Below, piece after piece: positions 1-12,500 of a stretch of DNA of 64,000 nucleotides (position 1 is its first letter; each line of letters begins with the position of its first letter). The position numbers were made by a program, and so were the translations under genes. The notes under the pieces are model-generated. The model was given only the letters and a program-made list of their open reading frames with translations. It made no database searches and had not been told where the DNA came from. The stretch is from NCBI GenBank assembly GCA_000827325.1, contig KN832877.1:434001-498000 (forward strand). The letters run 5' to 3'. The DNA comes from Oidiodendron maius Zn. Lineage: Eukaryota > Ascomycota > Leotiomycetes > Myxotrichaceae.

Positions 1-1
1 T

Positions 2-525
2 GTCCAATTCTCGGGTCTACGCCTGTCGTCGTCAGCCTGCGTTGCATTCCCCACTTGTGGCCTTGCGATGGCAGAGAGTGAGCGATACCTGCCGGAGCTG
101 ATCACCAAGCTCGAGGGCGTCATCGAGGAGAACGGCATGCGGCAAGACTCTATCGTCATGCGGATGACAGGCTGCCCTAATGGATGCGCGAGACCTTGGT
201 TAGCCGAAGTCGCCTTCGTAGGAAAGGCGTATGGGGCGTACAATATGTATCTTGGAGGCGGCTATCACGGCCAGCGCCTTAACAAGCTGTACCGCAGCAG
301 TATCAAGGAGGACGAGATATTGGCGATCATGAAGCCTCTGTTGAAACGCTACTCGCTGGAGCGCGAAGAGGGCGAGCGTTTCGGTGATTTCTGCATCCGT
401 ATTGGCATGATCAATGAGACAACTGAGGGAAAGACTTTCCATGATGATGTAAGTTATATACTCCTACCATCTTGATCCGGACTAATCAGGTAAAGGTTGC
501 CGACGAAGAATCCGACGAGGAGTAA
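2..525 (+). CDS. MET5: Sulfite reductase [NADPH] hemoprotein (beta) subunit, C-terminal part
   Basis: This is the 3' end of a gene that begins outside the window. The enzyme reduces sulfite to sulfide in the cytosol during sulfate assimilation, using siroheme and a 4Fe-4S cluster. The frame is open from base 2. Exon 2-448 encodes [17 protein letters not shown] and then [10 protein letters not shown], which hold the C-x5-C and C-x3-C pairs that bind the coupled siroheme/4Fe-4S centre in this family. The GKTFHDD tail is typical of the fungal subunit. A short intron starts at 449 (gtaagt) and ends at 489 (cag) or 495 (aag); both keep frame and differ by two residues, giving an acidic tail ...ADEESDEE and a stop at 523-525. 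The closer acceptor lies only a few bases after the ACTAAT branch-like motif, so 495 is possible. The identity is firm; only the last intron is uncertain. Confidence 0.93.
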
Positions 526-1350
526 TGAGTGGTACTTGCATAGTCTCTGCACGGCGTTCTGGACATATACGATTCTCTCTATAAGACTCGACCCTGTGAT
601 TACTATCTGTTGTGCCTCCTGATTTGAACATAAGGTCGTTTAGATGAATATTACATACCTAACTATACGAAGTCTATACATCTACATATATATGCCGATC
701 GTGACTACTTTGCAATACCATGATCTCCTTGCGCAAAGGTACTCACTCTCTCCCATCCTTATTTCTCTGCAGTCATCACATCTCGCTTAATTTCCTTCCC
801 GCCCCTTTTTGCGCTCCGTTCCGCTCCTCGTTCAGCATTCACTCCCTCGCCCATTGCTCAGGTGGGTATATATTCCAAAATATACATCTTTTTCCTTTAA
901 ACATACATTTCCGTTCAGTCTAGTCTTATCGTAACCACTATCTCTCATCCAAAAAGACTAATAGGTCCCCCTCTCTCCTCGGCAAATCCGTCCCACCTCA
1001 CCTCACTCCCCCCCCCCCCCCNNNNNNNNNNNNNNNNNNNNNNNNNNNNNNNNNNNNNNNNNNNNNNNNNNNNNNNNNNNNNNNNNNNNNNNNNNNNNNN
1101 NNNNNNNNNNNNNNNNNNNNNNNNNNNNNNNNNNNNNNNNNNNNNNNNNNNNNNNNNNNNNNNNNNNNNNNNNNNNNNNNNNNNNNNNNNNNNNNNNNNN
1201 NNNNNNNNNNNNNNNNNNNNNNNNNNNNNNNNNNNNNNNNNNNNNNNNNNNNNNNNNNNNNNNNNNNNNNNNNNNNNNNNNNNNNNNNNNNNNNNNNNNN
1301 NNNNNNNNNNNNNNNNNNNNNNNNNNNNNNNNNNNNNNNNNNNNNNNNNN

Positions 1351-1390
<40 letters not shown>

Positions 1391-2186
1391 TTCCATCTCC
1401 CAAGCGATAAAAGCCCTTGCCAGAAGATAACAAGCCCTATGCGAATCCCGACAGAATCCCCGAACTCCAGAAATGTAATAATGTATGCTGATTGTGATTG
1501 TGAATGTCCGCACGACTTCTCTGGACCCGGATTTCCTCTCCCTCTCCCCTCCTTATCCTTCCTCTTCCCATGTTTCCTCATGCTCTCCTCTTCACTGCCC
1601 CCTACTACCTCGACCACTTGTGCAGGATCTACTAACAATATGCGTTTATAGCCCATGCCATGTGAGTTACCCTTCCTTCCCCAAGGCCGACGGAGGACAA
1701 CAATATTTTCTTTTTCACTCTGTCGAGCGGAAGATGCCTGATGTCAAACTATTAACATGTTCACAGTAAAGTAGAGCGCGATGCAGGTATAATAAGGTGA
1801 ACTTTGGTTTTCATTATTCAAAATCACTCTTTAGGCAACTATTGTATTAACCCTCTCCCCCGTAACCCATGCATAACAGAAACAGAGTCATCTTATCTCC
1901 CACTAAGTTACAATAATTAAGAGGGGAAAAAAAGGCTCAAGAGTTTTTTTGTCCCCAAGACCGCCCCGTTTGCACGCCTGTATTTCCATGTTTGCACTCC
2001 GGCTTCCTGCGTATCGCTTACAAGCGCAGTTCAATTCAATTAAATTCAATTCGCCTCTTTTGCCTGAAGCAAGGATAGAAGGGGAAAAAGGAAAACCCAT
2101 AAATGCTTTGCTTGAATTACTACCCTAATGCAGTATCATAGTTACGCCCTTTGTTTGCGTTGTTTAAATGGTGATGGCGTACTGCC
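526..2186. other. Convergent intergenic region, SiR 3' end to csmA 3' end
   Basis: About 1.66 kb between two genes that run toward each other. It holds the 3' untranslated regions, a CT-rich stretch at about 1510-1620, and the gap with its flanking poly-C. Short open frames occur here, but none resembles a known protein and those crossing the gap are artefacts of poly-C/poly-G. I see no RNA gene. Confidence 0.6.
1008..1390. repeat. Poly-C tract interrupted by an assembly gap (N at 1022-1350)
   Basis: Fourteen C at 1008-1021, then 329 N, then forty C at 1351-1390. The gap is bounded on both sides by the same homopolymer, so it is probably a place where the assembly failed in a long C/G run. 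True length and content are unknown. Confidence 0.97.
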
Positions 2187-5100
2187 TTACAGCTGCCCGG
2201 AGAGAAGAGCCTCAGTTGCTGAGGTAATTGTTAATAAGTGGTAGTAAGTATTGGAAGTGAACAAGGGACATACCTGTATTGATGTACATCCTTCTTGCAT
2301 CTAGCGACACGCCAAATCGGCGCTCTAGCTCCTGCTTGATACTCTTCTTCGTCACCGTCATCAGATCCGCCGTCTTCAGGATCTCCCTGATCTCTGCAAG
2401 GATGGCATCGTCACCAGGAAGGCCAGTGAGATTGGCCATCTCCAGCTCCGGCTGCATCCCGAACTGGCTGCCGCCGAACTGGCTTGCCCGGTTGCCTGGC
2501 GAGAGCATCTCAGAAGGCGCCATAGACAGGCGCGATTGCGCGTTGGGGGCAGTGTCATAGGGGAAGTTGGCACCAGGCATGAGAGAGAGGGTTTGCGAAA
2601 GCGGGCGCGCAGGGAGGTGGGTATATTCGGGTACAGGGGCTCCGTGGAAGGACTTGGTGGCGTAGGACACCCCAGAGACTTCTGATCGGTCGTCCAGGGT
2701 GGTCTGGGCCTCCCAAAGCTCGGCCTGGTACTCTTCCCATTTCTTGTGGGGGATAGAGGCTGGGTCAAATTTGCCCTCGTCGGTGATGACGACCTTTCGT
2801 CCCTTCTCTCCAGTGACGATACGAGTGTTACCCCAGGAGAAGTCATCCATGTTCCAGAAACTATAGAGAGGCAAGCCGAAGGCGAAGACAGGCAGTGCGA
2901 TGATATAAAGGATCATCCAGCCAACCATCTCCCACTTTCGTCGAAGGATAAAGATGATGGCCTGCAGACCGTAGATCACACCTAAGAGGATAAATGCTGT
3001 GATAGGAACGACGCTCGTACGCAAGATGACAATTACAATCAGGTAGATAATGTAGCAAGGGATGACAGGCTGGACGAGAGTAGAGAGCAGGTCGATGAAC
3101 ACGATGAAGCGCATACTGAAGCAACAGAAACCGCAGAGCTCGGTCATCGGCACTAACTCCATCAAGTTATGAACCGTAGAGTTGATCCAGCGACGACGTT
3201 GCGACATAAAAACCTTCCAGGAATCAGGGGCGATGGTCCAGGCATGGGCACTGAAAATATACTTGGTCTTGTACTTGGGGTGGTACTTGATGAGTAGGGT
3301 AGTCAAGTATCGATCTTCACCAAGATGTAGCAGGTTCTTTGTGTGCAGTGTGTCCACGCGCATTGTCGAGTAGGCATCGACGATCTCGCGGCTGACGAAG
3401 AGTGGCTTTCCAGAATCGCTTGCCCGGATGCGGTACATGGTAAAACAACCTGGCAGACAAGTAACGCTACCGAACAAGCTCTCGAACGCTTTGGACAGGT
3501 TATGAGAGATGTAGTACTCGTATACTTGAATCATCGTAATGAAAGAGGCCTTGGCGTTCGAAAGGGCAGTCTCACCACAAACTCCAAGCAGTCTAGTGTC
3601 ATCAACGAAGGCAGCGACCATACGGGATGCTGAATCAGGAGCCACAACCGTATCCGCGTCGATTTGCAGCATATACTCGTAAAATGCAGGATTAACTCCG
3701 ATAATGTTTCGAATCTGGTGATACATTTCGAGCTCAAGAGGGCTCATTGCGGCGTTGTAGTGCACCCGATTCAAGAATCTCATTATGATCATCTGGGAGT
3801 CACGCTTTCCTCTGTTTCCCGGTCTGGAGACTTCAGAAGGCTTGCCGACCTTAACGATAACCATGAACGGAACGATATGGCCTTGGACTTCATAGAGGCC
3901 AGAGTAGACTTTACCCATGTTGTGCTGCTTCAAGCCATCCCCTAAAGATTCAAAGCTCAGAGGTTCGGGATCGACGGTGTCCGAGACGCCCAAGATATCC
4001 AGCACGATACGAGGAGTGGGCCTATCATTACCCTGCCCAATAATCATACCATCACAAATGATGACAAGGAGCTTGCGTTTATCGTCATACTTCATGCGAG
4101 CTGCAGAATCGATAGCGCGACGGACGGACTCCTCGTCTTCCGTGTACACGGGCACCTGGCAAATAACGAACTTGTCCAGGTTCTCGGGCACGTTCTTCCG
4201 GCCGAACTGGAGAGCCGCAAAGAATTTGAACCCGATGACACTGCAAAGGAGGATAGACACTGCCAGCATTAGGTACTGCGCAAATAGGCACTTGACTGAG
4301 TTTCTCGTGTCAACGTCTCCTACATAGAACAGGTTTTCGAGGCACACGCTCATCCGGCCACGAACGGCAGGATCAAGTTGTAGAGCATTCCAATATCTCG
4401 TCACATCCGAGCCAGCCTTCTGTTCAAATAGGTTCACGACCAATTGGTCCATGAAGTTGATGTTGACATCGGGTGTAGGGTCGCCAGAGGGCGCAATGAT
4501 ACTTCGTCCCCCTTGGATATATTTGGTGAAGTCATAGACTTTGCCATTAAGGATGGCTATCGACTGTTGCTTGGCAGCAAGAGAGTGGACGTAGCTGGCA
4601 GTATAGCCAATATTTCCTTTCTTGTAGTTAGACTCGAGCATCACCTTCTGCTCCCACCACCAATCAGGACGGTAGTCGCCAGTGAAGACTCTGAAGTCGT
4701 GAAAGTGGGCATTAGGATCCGAGATCCCGACCACGGATGGAGAGCCAGTCGTATTTGTGTTGGTGTAGTCTAGGGTGATATCGGCGTTGATGGTCCCATT
4801 TACTCCGTTGCAGAGCGCGGACACCTGCACAGGGAACAGGTTGGTTGCGTCGAGGCCAGCGTAAGCTAAAAGGGACTTCTGAGGAATGATAAACGGGTAA
4901 TGCGTAGGCGCGAATGCCCCGAGATCGTAGACCTCGCCTCGAATAGCCACAAATGCATCAGTGCCTTTGCCGTTATGAGACGATAGTTCCGCAGCACTGA
5001 AGACGTTTTGTTTGGGGCAGATTAGTTCTGGAAAGACGACAATGAAGAAGGCAACACCGAGACAGCTGGTCCAGATCATAAGGTTAATGGCAAGCTTCTC

Positions 5101-7922
5101 TCTCCAGGCCATGCGCACATCCTTTCGGGGCATTCCGCCAACCCATTTGATCATGAAGTCGGGAATCATCCAGGTCAACATCCAGACAACAAAGAGCCAT
5201 CTCTTCCGGCTGCTGCTGGTCTGTACCTCTTCAACCTCAACCATAGTCTTCTCATTGCCTCTCTCAGCCAGCTGCTCCTTCGTGTTGAGATTTCTGAACA
5301 TGTCACCCCCAACAGCAGATACTCCAGCATCGGATCGTGAGTCGACATCATGACTACCGAAATAGCCACCCTTCTTGTCCCCATAACCATAGCTGGCCGG
5401 GGAATTGGTCTGCGATATCAGACGCTCTTTTGAATTTCCGTACGAACCGTGAAGATCGTGAGGAGTGAGCATCTCCCCGTCATCTGAGGGCGCCGGGTAG
5501 CGAGCTAGGGTGAAACCGCGCTCACCGAGTTTAGCAATCTCTGCCCAGCATCGCTCACTCAAGAAGACACCGGTCGAGCCGACCCTCGCCTCGTTGGCAG
5601 GCCATCTTTTGTCGTTCAAGACCATCTCGGCCTTCTCTCGCTCGCTGCCAACCAAGATGGTCTCGGCCTCGCAGAGGCTAAGGAATTCTCCAAATGGCAG
5701 GAAAAGACCAAAGTCGGCATTCCGCAGCCGCTGACTTATCTCGGCAATGCCAAATGTTTGGACCTGCGTCCGAACACACTTATTATCGAACTGATTTGCA
5801 ATGCGGCGGTCATTTGGCTTGAGGCAGAATACGAAGTAGGGGTTGGAGTTTGGCGCCGTAAGGGCTTTAGTGACGTTGTCAAGAGAGGATAGGAACTGGG
5901 CTGCAGCGCCTTGGTCGAGGTCTCGACTTCTTCGGGGCTTTGAGGAGTCACCGTCTCCGACGTCAGAGACATCCTCAAAAGAGTCGGCACGCTGTTCGGC
6001 ATCGCGACGACCCAACCTCAGTCCTCTTTGCCCCTTCTTCCGCATGACACTCGGCTTCCGCAGAGGTTTGGAGCTCACTTGGGCCTGCATGATAGTAGTC
6101 TTCTCCTTCGGGTGTACGACGGTCTGCAGAGCCTCCTGGCCAAACAGCTGGCCAACGAAGTCGCTCTTCGTGGAAGAGATCAAGTTCATCAGATCGCCAG
6201 ATATGACTTCTCCATTCTCTTCCACGAGTCCAGCAACTACATAGTCCACTTCTCCTGCAAAATGCTTAACTGTAAAAGAAGCGGAGGCATTGTGAGTAGC
6301 AAAATTACTACCTGGGAGCCTGGTTGTCGCACTCCCGACGGTAATCGCTGGGTTCTTGCCCGCAAATCGCTTTCGAAGACTCTCCAAAAGCTGCATGTCG
6401 GTCCGGTTCCGTCTCGTTTGATCATCCAGAATGCTCAGAAGCCCGTTGCCATGCTTGAGTAAACCCTTGACTGCATCGGAGTTGTCGAAATAACTAGTAG
6501 CTGCTATGGTAACTTCTTCTGACTCGAGCATCTCGGCCTTGTTTTCGAAGAAGCTCTGAAGGGTGAAGTTGTACAAGGACTCAGTGGCCGCGTTGGTCAG
6601 AAGCTGGTCTAAGATGGAGTAGGTAGCAGGCTGCTGGGAAAATCCTGGGAAGTCCACAATAGAGATAGTATTAGCAACGGTTGACTCTGGAGCGCATATC
6701 TTCTTGTTGATGCTCTCGATCACGTATGCCACGAGTAGAGAGTAGAGTGTCCTGGCCAGCTCGTCTGCATTGCCCCTTGCACCCTTCGGGTCGAGCATGA
6801 CCGTTACTCGTTCCTTCTGAAGCATCTTGGTCTTGTAGCCCAAGGTAGTCTCGAGGTCGTGAGCGCCGACTCCGAGGAAGGCTGCAATGATGGCGAGGAC
6901 GTCTTTGTTCTTGACCACAGTGACACTCTGGCCACCCTCATGCGAGAACCCACCACTATCGTCAGCAGTGACGGTGGTATCCTCGCTCGTCTCGAATTCT
7001 AGCTGGCCAAGGTGGAGAATGCTGGCCATGACCTGGCAGATCTCGGCAATCTCGCCCCGAGGGAATTCCAGCTTCCTCAAAGCCGTCTTAAACAGCTGGA
7101 ACCCCTCTGCATCATTGATGCCGACCTTGAGCTGCGTGGGGTGGCCCAGATACCGCCATCTCTTCTGCTGTACTCCGGCGGTCTTTCCTCCTGAGGGGGC
7201 GCCTGAAGTGTCCAGTCCAAGGTGTTCCTTTTCAGGAGCACTAGTGCCAGCAAGGAGGTAGTAGAGAACATGGAAATTCCGTTCCCCGGTGGGGACATTG
7301 GCAACCCTGCCCCGTTCCAGTCTATGATCGAGTATCTTTCCTCCTATTAGGGTTGGGTTTACTGTCGACGCGGTATCATACTGGAGCTCGTAAAAGAGGC
7401 CTGCCTTTGAAGCTGTGGGGGTCGTGGCAGTTTTGGTAGTGGTCAGGGAATCGAAAACATAGGCAGCCAGTGATAGCTTGTTGGAGAGAGGAGTGGAGGA
7501 CTTGTTCAGGAGGGAGGTGAGGAGGTGTGAACGGACTGTTGTCTTTCCGGAACCAGACTCGCCGCTAAGAAGGTCAGTCAGGCGGCTATATGATAGAGGA
7601 AGAGCCCCAGAGATAACACTCACAGAAATACCACGGATTGGCTCTCGGATCGAGCTCCCAGACGCGTGAAGGCCCGGTGTGCCAACTCCTCGGCACCCCC
7701 CATGGCGCTTCCCTCCTTGGTGCCATCCTGCCCCTTGGTCGAGGAGGAATAAGTGTTCAGCGAGACCAGTGCGTGAGAGGAGAGCCAAGCCGTGGGTAGA
7801 GAGACGTGAAAACGGCTGGCCAGGTGGGCAGTTATGTGCGTATCGGACTGGAGGTGGACGGGGAGGGCGGGCAAGGAGGATTGTGAGTGCACGGCTCCGC
7901 CGCCGAGCAGATTGGAAGCCAT
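2187..7922 (-). CDS. csmA: Class V chitin synthase with myosin motor-like domain (CsmA)
   Basis: Makes cell-wall chitin from UDP-GlcNAc at hyphal tips and septa; in Aspergillus the motor-like head binds actin. Exons (minus strand) 7922-7624, 7564-2274 and 2218-2187 give 1873 aa. The ATG at 7922 is chosen because MASNLLGG...[17 protein letters not shown] matches the family N-terminus; the frame upstream of the first intron is only chance. Domains in order: myosin-like head with intact P-loop GESGSGKT at residues 101-108; paired membrane helices with a cytochrome-b5-like fold around [11 protein letters not shown]; chitin synthase catalytic core with [26 protein letters not shown] (E1516) and QRRRW (1555-1559); then transmembrane helices; and a C-terminal DEK-C-like domain. 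The last exon adds only [10 protein letters not shown]. It is divergent from csmB across 1.66 kb. A four-codon upstream ORF (ATG CTC CCC TAG) sits at 8087-8076. Confidence 0.96.
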
Positions 7923-9581
7923 GATGGTTGGTCTGGGTCGCAACCCGCAGGGCGAGAGCGATCGGGATCGAGGGATTCCTCAGCGGGGGGTGTATCTGGG
8001 AGTCCGATGGAGGGTAATATTGGAGGAGGGAGATGAGTCTGGTGGAACGCTGGAACGACGACGTCGAGCGAGGGACTAGGGGAGCATAATCCCTCTGGGC
8101 GAGACCAAGCGAGTGTAAAAGAAGAGAGCAGGCAAAGGAGAAGGAGGAAAAAGAAGAGAGAAAGGAGAAAAAGTGAAGCAAGAGGCCGAATTGCCGTGCG
8201 AGAGAGAGACAGCGAGTGAGGTCGGTGGAAAAGATGGACGGAGTGTCGTCGCGAGAATGATTTCACAGCCCAGTCAAGCCAGAAGCAGGAAGTCCGGGTG
8301 CACAAAGCACGATCCCCCTACGCGAGGAGACTACTGACTACTTCCAGTGGTACTTGGCCGAATACTGGTCCAGTTGCTGTGGATTCCAGGGGCTGAATGG
8401 GCGGCGACCAAAATAGGACTCCAAGCACCAGTCAGGGGGAGGCGGGTGGTTCTGGGCCGGATTCAAGGCTGGCGTCATGCTCACAGCGATCCGACACACC
8501 AAGGGCGAGGGCTAATACGAAGAGGAGGGAGAACTCTGCTGCAGAGAGATGGGGGTTGAAGGGGGGGGAATACGAGATGCTGAGTGTGGTGGCGACGACG
8601 ACGGCGATCGATGTATGACAAGCTGCGAGAGACCCGTATAGAACCGGACCCTATCTATCTATCTATTTATTGATTGCATTGGGTTTTACGGTATCCTCAC
8701 ATCGCTCGTCTGCTGTCGGGTTCCTCGCTCTCCCGCTCCCATTGCTGCCTTATTTTTTTTTTGGGCATCTTGTGCCTGAAATGCCCGGCCTTGTTTATCC
8801 CCTGTTTACACGCTCGATCTGTAATTTTTAGCGTATTCCCATCGTAAACATGGCGCCGCTTTTCGCCCGGGCCGCCAGCTCGCCGTCTTCCGGTCCCTCC
8901 TCTCGCCAACCATCCCACCCACCGCCGTAAAAGCAGCTCCGCTCCGATCTCGTATCGGGCACAGCGCGTGTGTCTACCGCCCTCTGGAATCCTGGCAGCG
9001 TGGAATCCTGGCAGCGTGGAATCCTGGCATCCTCGCATCCCGGATGTGGTGGTGGTGCAAAAGGCTCGACGTCTCGCTCGTGCAGTCCGACGTCCAAGAC
9101 ATCGCCAGATTCTGGTGTTGACTCTCTCCCATTTCTCTCTTCCTCGTTCGTTATTTTCTTCTTCGCCTTCGTGCCTCCGCGTCGGCCCTTCACCACTTTC
9201 TCCTCCTTCAGCCCATTCGTTTGCTGATCCCCTTGCGTCCTTTGTCCCCGACTTTTGCTGCTTCGTTCGTGTCGTTGTTTCCACTCGCTCACCCCTTTCC
9301 CCCTTGACGCCGCTCGCTCGATCCAGACGCCCCGACTCCTCCCTACGGCGCCGATTCCCTCGCTCAACCTCGCCCAGGACCCTTCTCTCCCCCTCCAACA
9401 TCTGAGTCCTGCGCGTCTCACACCCGCCGGACCCTCGAACACCCTCAGGAGCATCACGATACGCGAAGAGACGAACCCGAGGGACCTGGTCAACCTCTGC
9501 GTTTGGTGGCCCTGAAACACCAACCCACCGGCCCCGATAGCCCGCCGGAGGGATAACATCGCCCAATTCCCCGCAACAATC
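7923..9581. promoter_or_regulatory. Shared divergent promoter/leader of csmA and csmB
   Basis: This 1659-bp region separates the two chitin synthase start codons and must carry both promoters and both 5' leaders. The csmA side is CT-rich when read on the minus strand (about 8118-8175), as is common near ascomycete transcription starts. The csmB side is CT-rich on the plus strand (about 9120-9400). It also holds a CTAT microsatellite near 8651-8668, a 16-bp tandem repeat at 8985-9032, and a possible 26-codon upstream ORF for csmB at 8850-8930 (starting MAPLFARAASS). Long antisense frames cover 8700-9700 but do not look like proteins. Transcription starts cannot be read from sequence alone. Confidence 0.7.
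8985..9032. repeat. 16-bp tandem repeat in the csmB leader
   Basis: The unit TGGAATCCTGGCAGCG occurs twice exactly (8985-9000, 9001-9016) and a third time with a changed end (9017-9032, ending CATCC). It lies about 550 bp upstream of the csmB start codon. Confidence 0.9.
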
Positions 9582-12500
9582 ATGGCGGCCAACAATCGAA
9601 TGTCCATGTACTCCATGGCCTCGTCCATGGGAGGTGGCTCAAGGATCATGAACTCGGCTGCCCAGCAATCGGCCCAGGTCTCTACAACCACGCTCCTCAA
9701 CGCCCTGCACACCGTCTACACCTCTGGCCAGCCCTTCCAGCAGGATGCGGGCACCAGCCTGGTGGTGAACACCTGGTTGACGGCCTTCCAACCAGGCCCA
9801 AATGGCAGCGTGGGAGGTACGGTTGATAGTGGCCTGGCAGCACGAGCCTGGGAACATGCCAGGCGCCGTGCTGAGGATGGCTGTATTGTTTTAGGGTACG
9901 TAAAGCCTCCATAAGGTGTTTTATTCTGCTGAATCTAATCTTCCCCTCAGCTCTCTTCACCCTTCGACACCCTCGCTTCTCACTCCTTTTATTGCAACGC
10001 TTCCTCTTTCCATCCCAGATTCTCTCTACACAGCTCTCAATGCTCTTCGACCATTTTACCACAGCGTGTCTCCATCGAACCACTCTACCCCTCGACAGTC
10101 CGCCCTTGCCGTCACCCTCACCCTCACCCTCTCTGGGAACCTTACTGGAGCAACATTGGCCTTATCACAGGCTGGGCTTAATACGTCCCGTGCACTACTC
10201 CACATCCCAGAGGAGGCAGGCTATCGAGCTTTTGACGTCTTCTACTACCTCCTCACCTCCGCCTCCACCCCAGCTGAGCGAGAATTCCTAGGGCTGAAAC
10301 ATGCCTCCGCCTATACACTCCTCGCGAGATCAGGGACATATGACCCCCCTTCTTATCTACCGACGGGAGACGATGCTGCGGCCGCGGAAGATTTCCGGGC
10401 CAATCTCAAGGCCATTGGCATCAAGGGAGCTGCCCACCGCAGCCTCATCTCCATCCTGGCCGGATTATTGAAGCTTGGTGATACTCTGAACTTCGACATG
10501 GACGGCGATGCGGTGGAGGAGGTTTGTGACGATGTAGGCGGACTGCTTGGGCTTGACCCAACAGTTCTTACCACCAAGTGCTCAACCGATGAGCGAGTGG
10601 CTCTAGTTGCTGGCCTTTACGAAGCATTGGTCGATTGGGTCATTCGAAAGGCAAACGAAACCATTGCCAGCGAGATGCTTCGGATTAGGGATGGGGATTC
10701 CTCGACCGGAGGCGGGCCGGGAATGGCCACCCCAAACTCCGGAGAGGATGACGAGGACACTGTGTGCATAACTGTTCTGGAAGTCCCTGACCCAGGCCTT
10801 GGCAAGGCCATAGCCCTGCGAGGCATCTTTGACGATACCCAGGGTATCAATCAAGAGATGAAAGAGGATGGGGTTGATGTTGCAATAGTTGGCTCCTCCG
10901 TCTTGCGAGAGATGCAGAATGCCGTGGCCGACGCCGGCCCCTATCTTGGCATCACAACCGGCCCGGATGGTCGTGAACTTGAGCTCGAACGCGAGCGACG
11001 GGAGACGGTGCTGGAGAAGGTCGGCCACGAAGTGGAGGAAGACGGCTTTCTGAGGACCATCATCTTCCCCGTCCATGGCCAGGGCGTGAACCTAGGGCGA
11101 GAGGGCCGTATCGACCTCCCCCAGGTTCTCGGGAGCAGCCGCGTCTGGTACCACTTGTCGATCCACCCTACGGACGAATCGCCTGCCAGTCTTGCGTCGC
11201 TCCCCTCGACTACGTCAGCATGGTCCGCAGGAACCGTCTCCCGGCAGCTACGTGCCTGGCGGCTGCCCGAGTGGTCGAACCGCCGCAACAAGAACCTCGA
11301 CTTTACCTCCGACTTCGACCACGAGGAGTTTTGCCAGCGCTACGCCCCGCTCGGCTGCAAGGATGGTCGGGACGGCATCGAGAGCTGGGTCATGGAGCGT
11401 GGGTGGAGCAATGGCGAGGTAGTAATTGGCAATGAGCGTATATGGATGCGCGAAAGTGCCTGGTGGCAGGCCGAGAGCATGCTGGATTTGAAGCCTGCCG
11501 GCTCTGACTTCGCCGGTCTTGGTGGTATGCTTGACAGGGCAGAACCTATGAGCGCAGGTCCAAATGGAAGTGGCCTCTTCGTCCCTGGGCATGACTTGAC
11601 CCCGCAAGGAAGCAATGAGGACCTTGTTCATGATAAGGCCAATATGGCCCGCAGTGTAGTGGGCGCCCGCTCAACTGCTCCATCCAAACTGATCTCTGGA
11701 GGAGACTATGGCCTTGGCTTTAAGGGAGATGATATGAAGGGCAAGGTCTTCTTCAACAACGAGACAGGTGAGTTTGTGGGGGATGCAGAAATGGCTGATC
11801 CAAGGATGGTCACCAAGGAAACTATCTCCACAAGTCGGCGACTCTGGACCAATCTGGTGTGGGTGTTAACTTTCTGGGCACCTTCGTTCCTCCTCAAGTA
11901 CGTTGGCCGTATGAGGCGTCCCGACGTGCGGATGGCGTGGAGGGAGAAGGTCGTGATCGTGCTATTCATATTCCTCATCAACGGCATTATCCTCTTCTGG
12001 ATCATCGAATTCGGGAGACTGTTGTGCCCGAACGCTGATAAGGCTTGGGATCAGACGGAGGTGAGCACCCACCAAGGTGACAATGATTTCTGGGTCAGCA
12101 TCCACGGCAAGGTCTATGACATCTCGAAATTCTGGAGACTGCAACACAGTGATGTAACCGCCCTCCAAACAACGACAGATATCATGCAGCCCTTCGGGGG
12201 CCTGAACTTGGACGAGTATTTCGTCCCTCCTCTCTCTGTAGCATGCTCGGGTCTAGTGACAAGCGATTCTCTGACCCTTCTTGCCAATACCACTGTTCTA
12301 TACCCCGATGGTGTCCATACTTCGGGCCCTATGCAGCCATATAAGAACACTAAGCTGGATGACATCAACTGGTATTGGGACGTCTTTGAGCCGCGGATCA
12401 AGGAGTACTACCATGGCGACCTCGTAACCAAGAGCAGCACTGTCAAAAGCGAAGGTCAAAACGAAAACCACTATTGGTTTATCCTGAACGGCAAAATCTA

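Noticed and set aside
945-1656. Minus-strand open frames running through the gap
   Set aside because: They consist of poly-Gly from the C run plus unknown residues; no family resemblance.
7923-8181. N-terminal extension of the large csmA reading frame upstream of 7564
   Set aside because: That frame runs through the first intron by chance. The conserved N-terminus is encoded by the exon 7922-7624 in another frame.
8697-9712. Two long minus-strand frames (about 290 codons) in the csmB leader
   Set aside because: Low-complexity Arg/Glu/Gly composition that is simply the complement of the CT-rich leader; they overlap the csmB start exon on the opposite strand.
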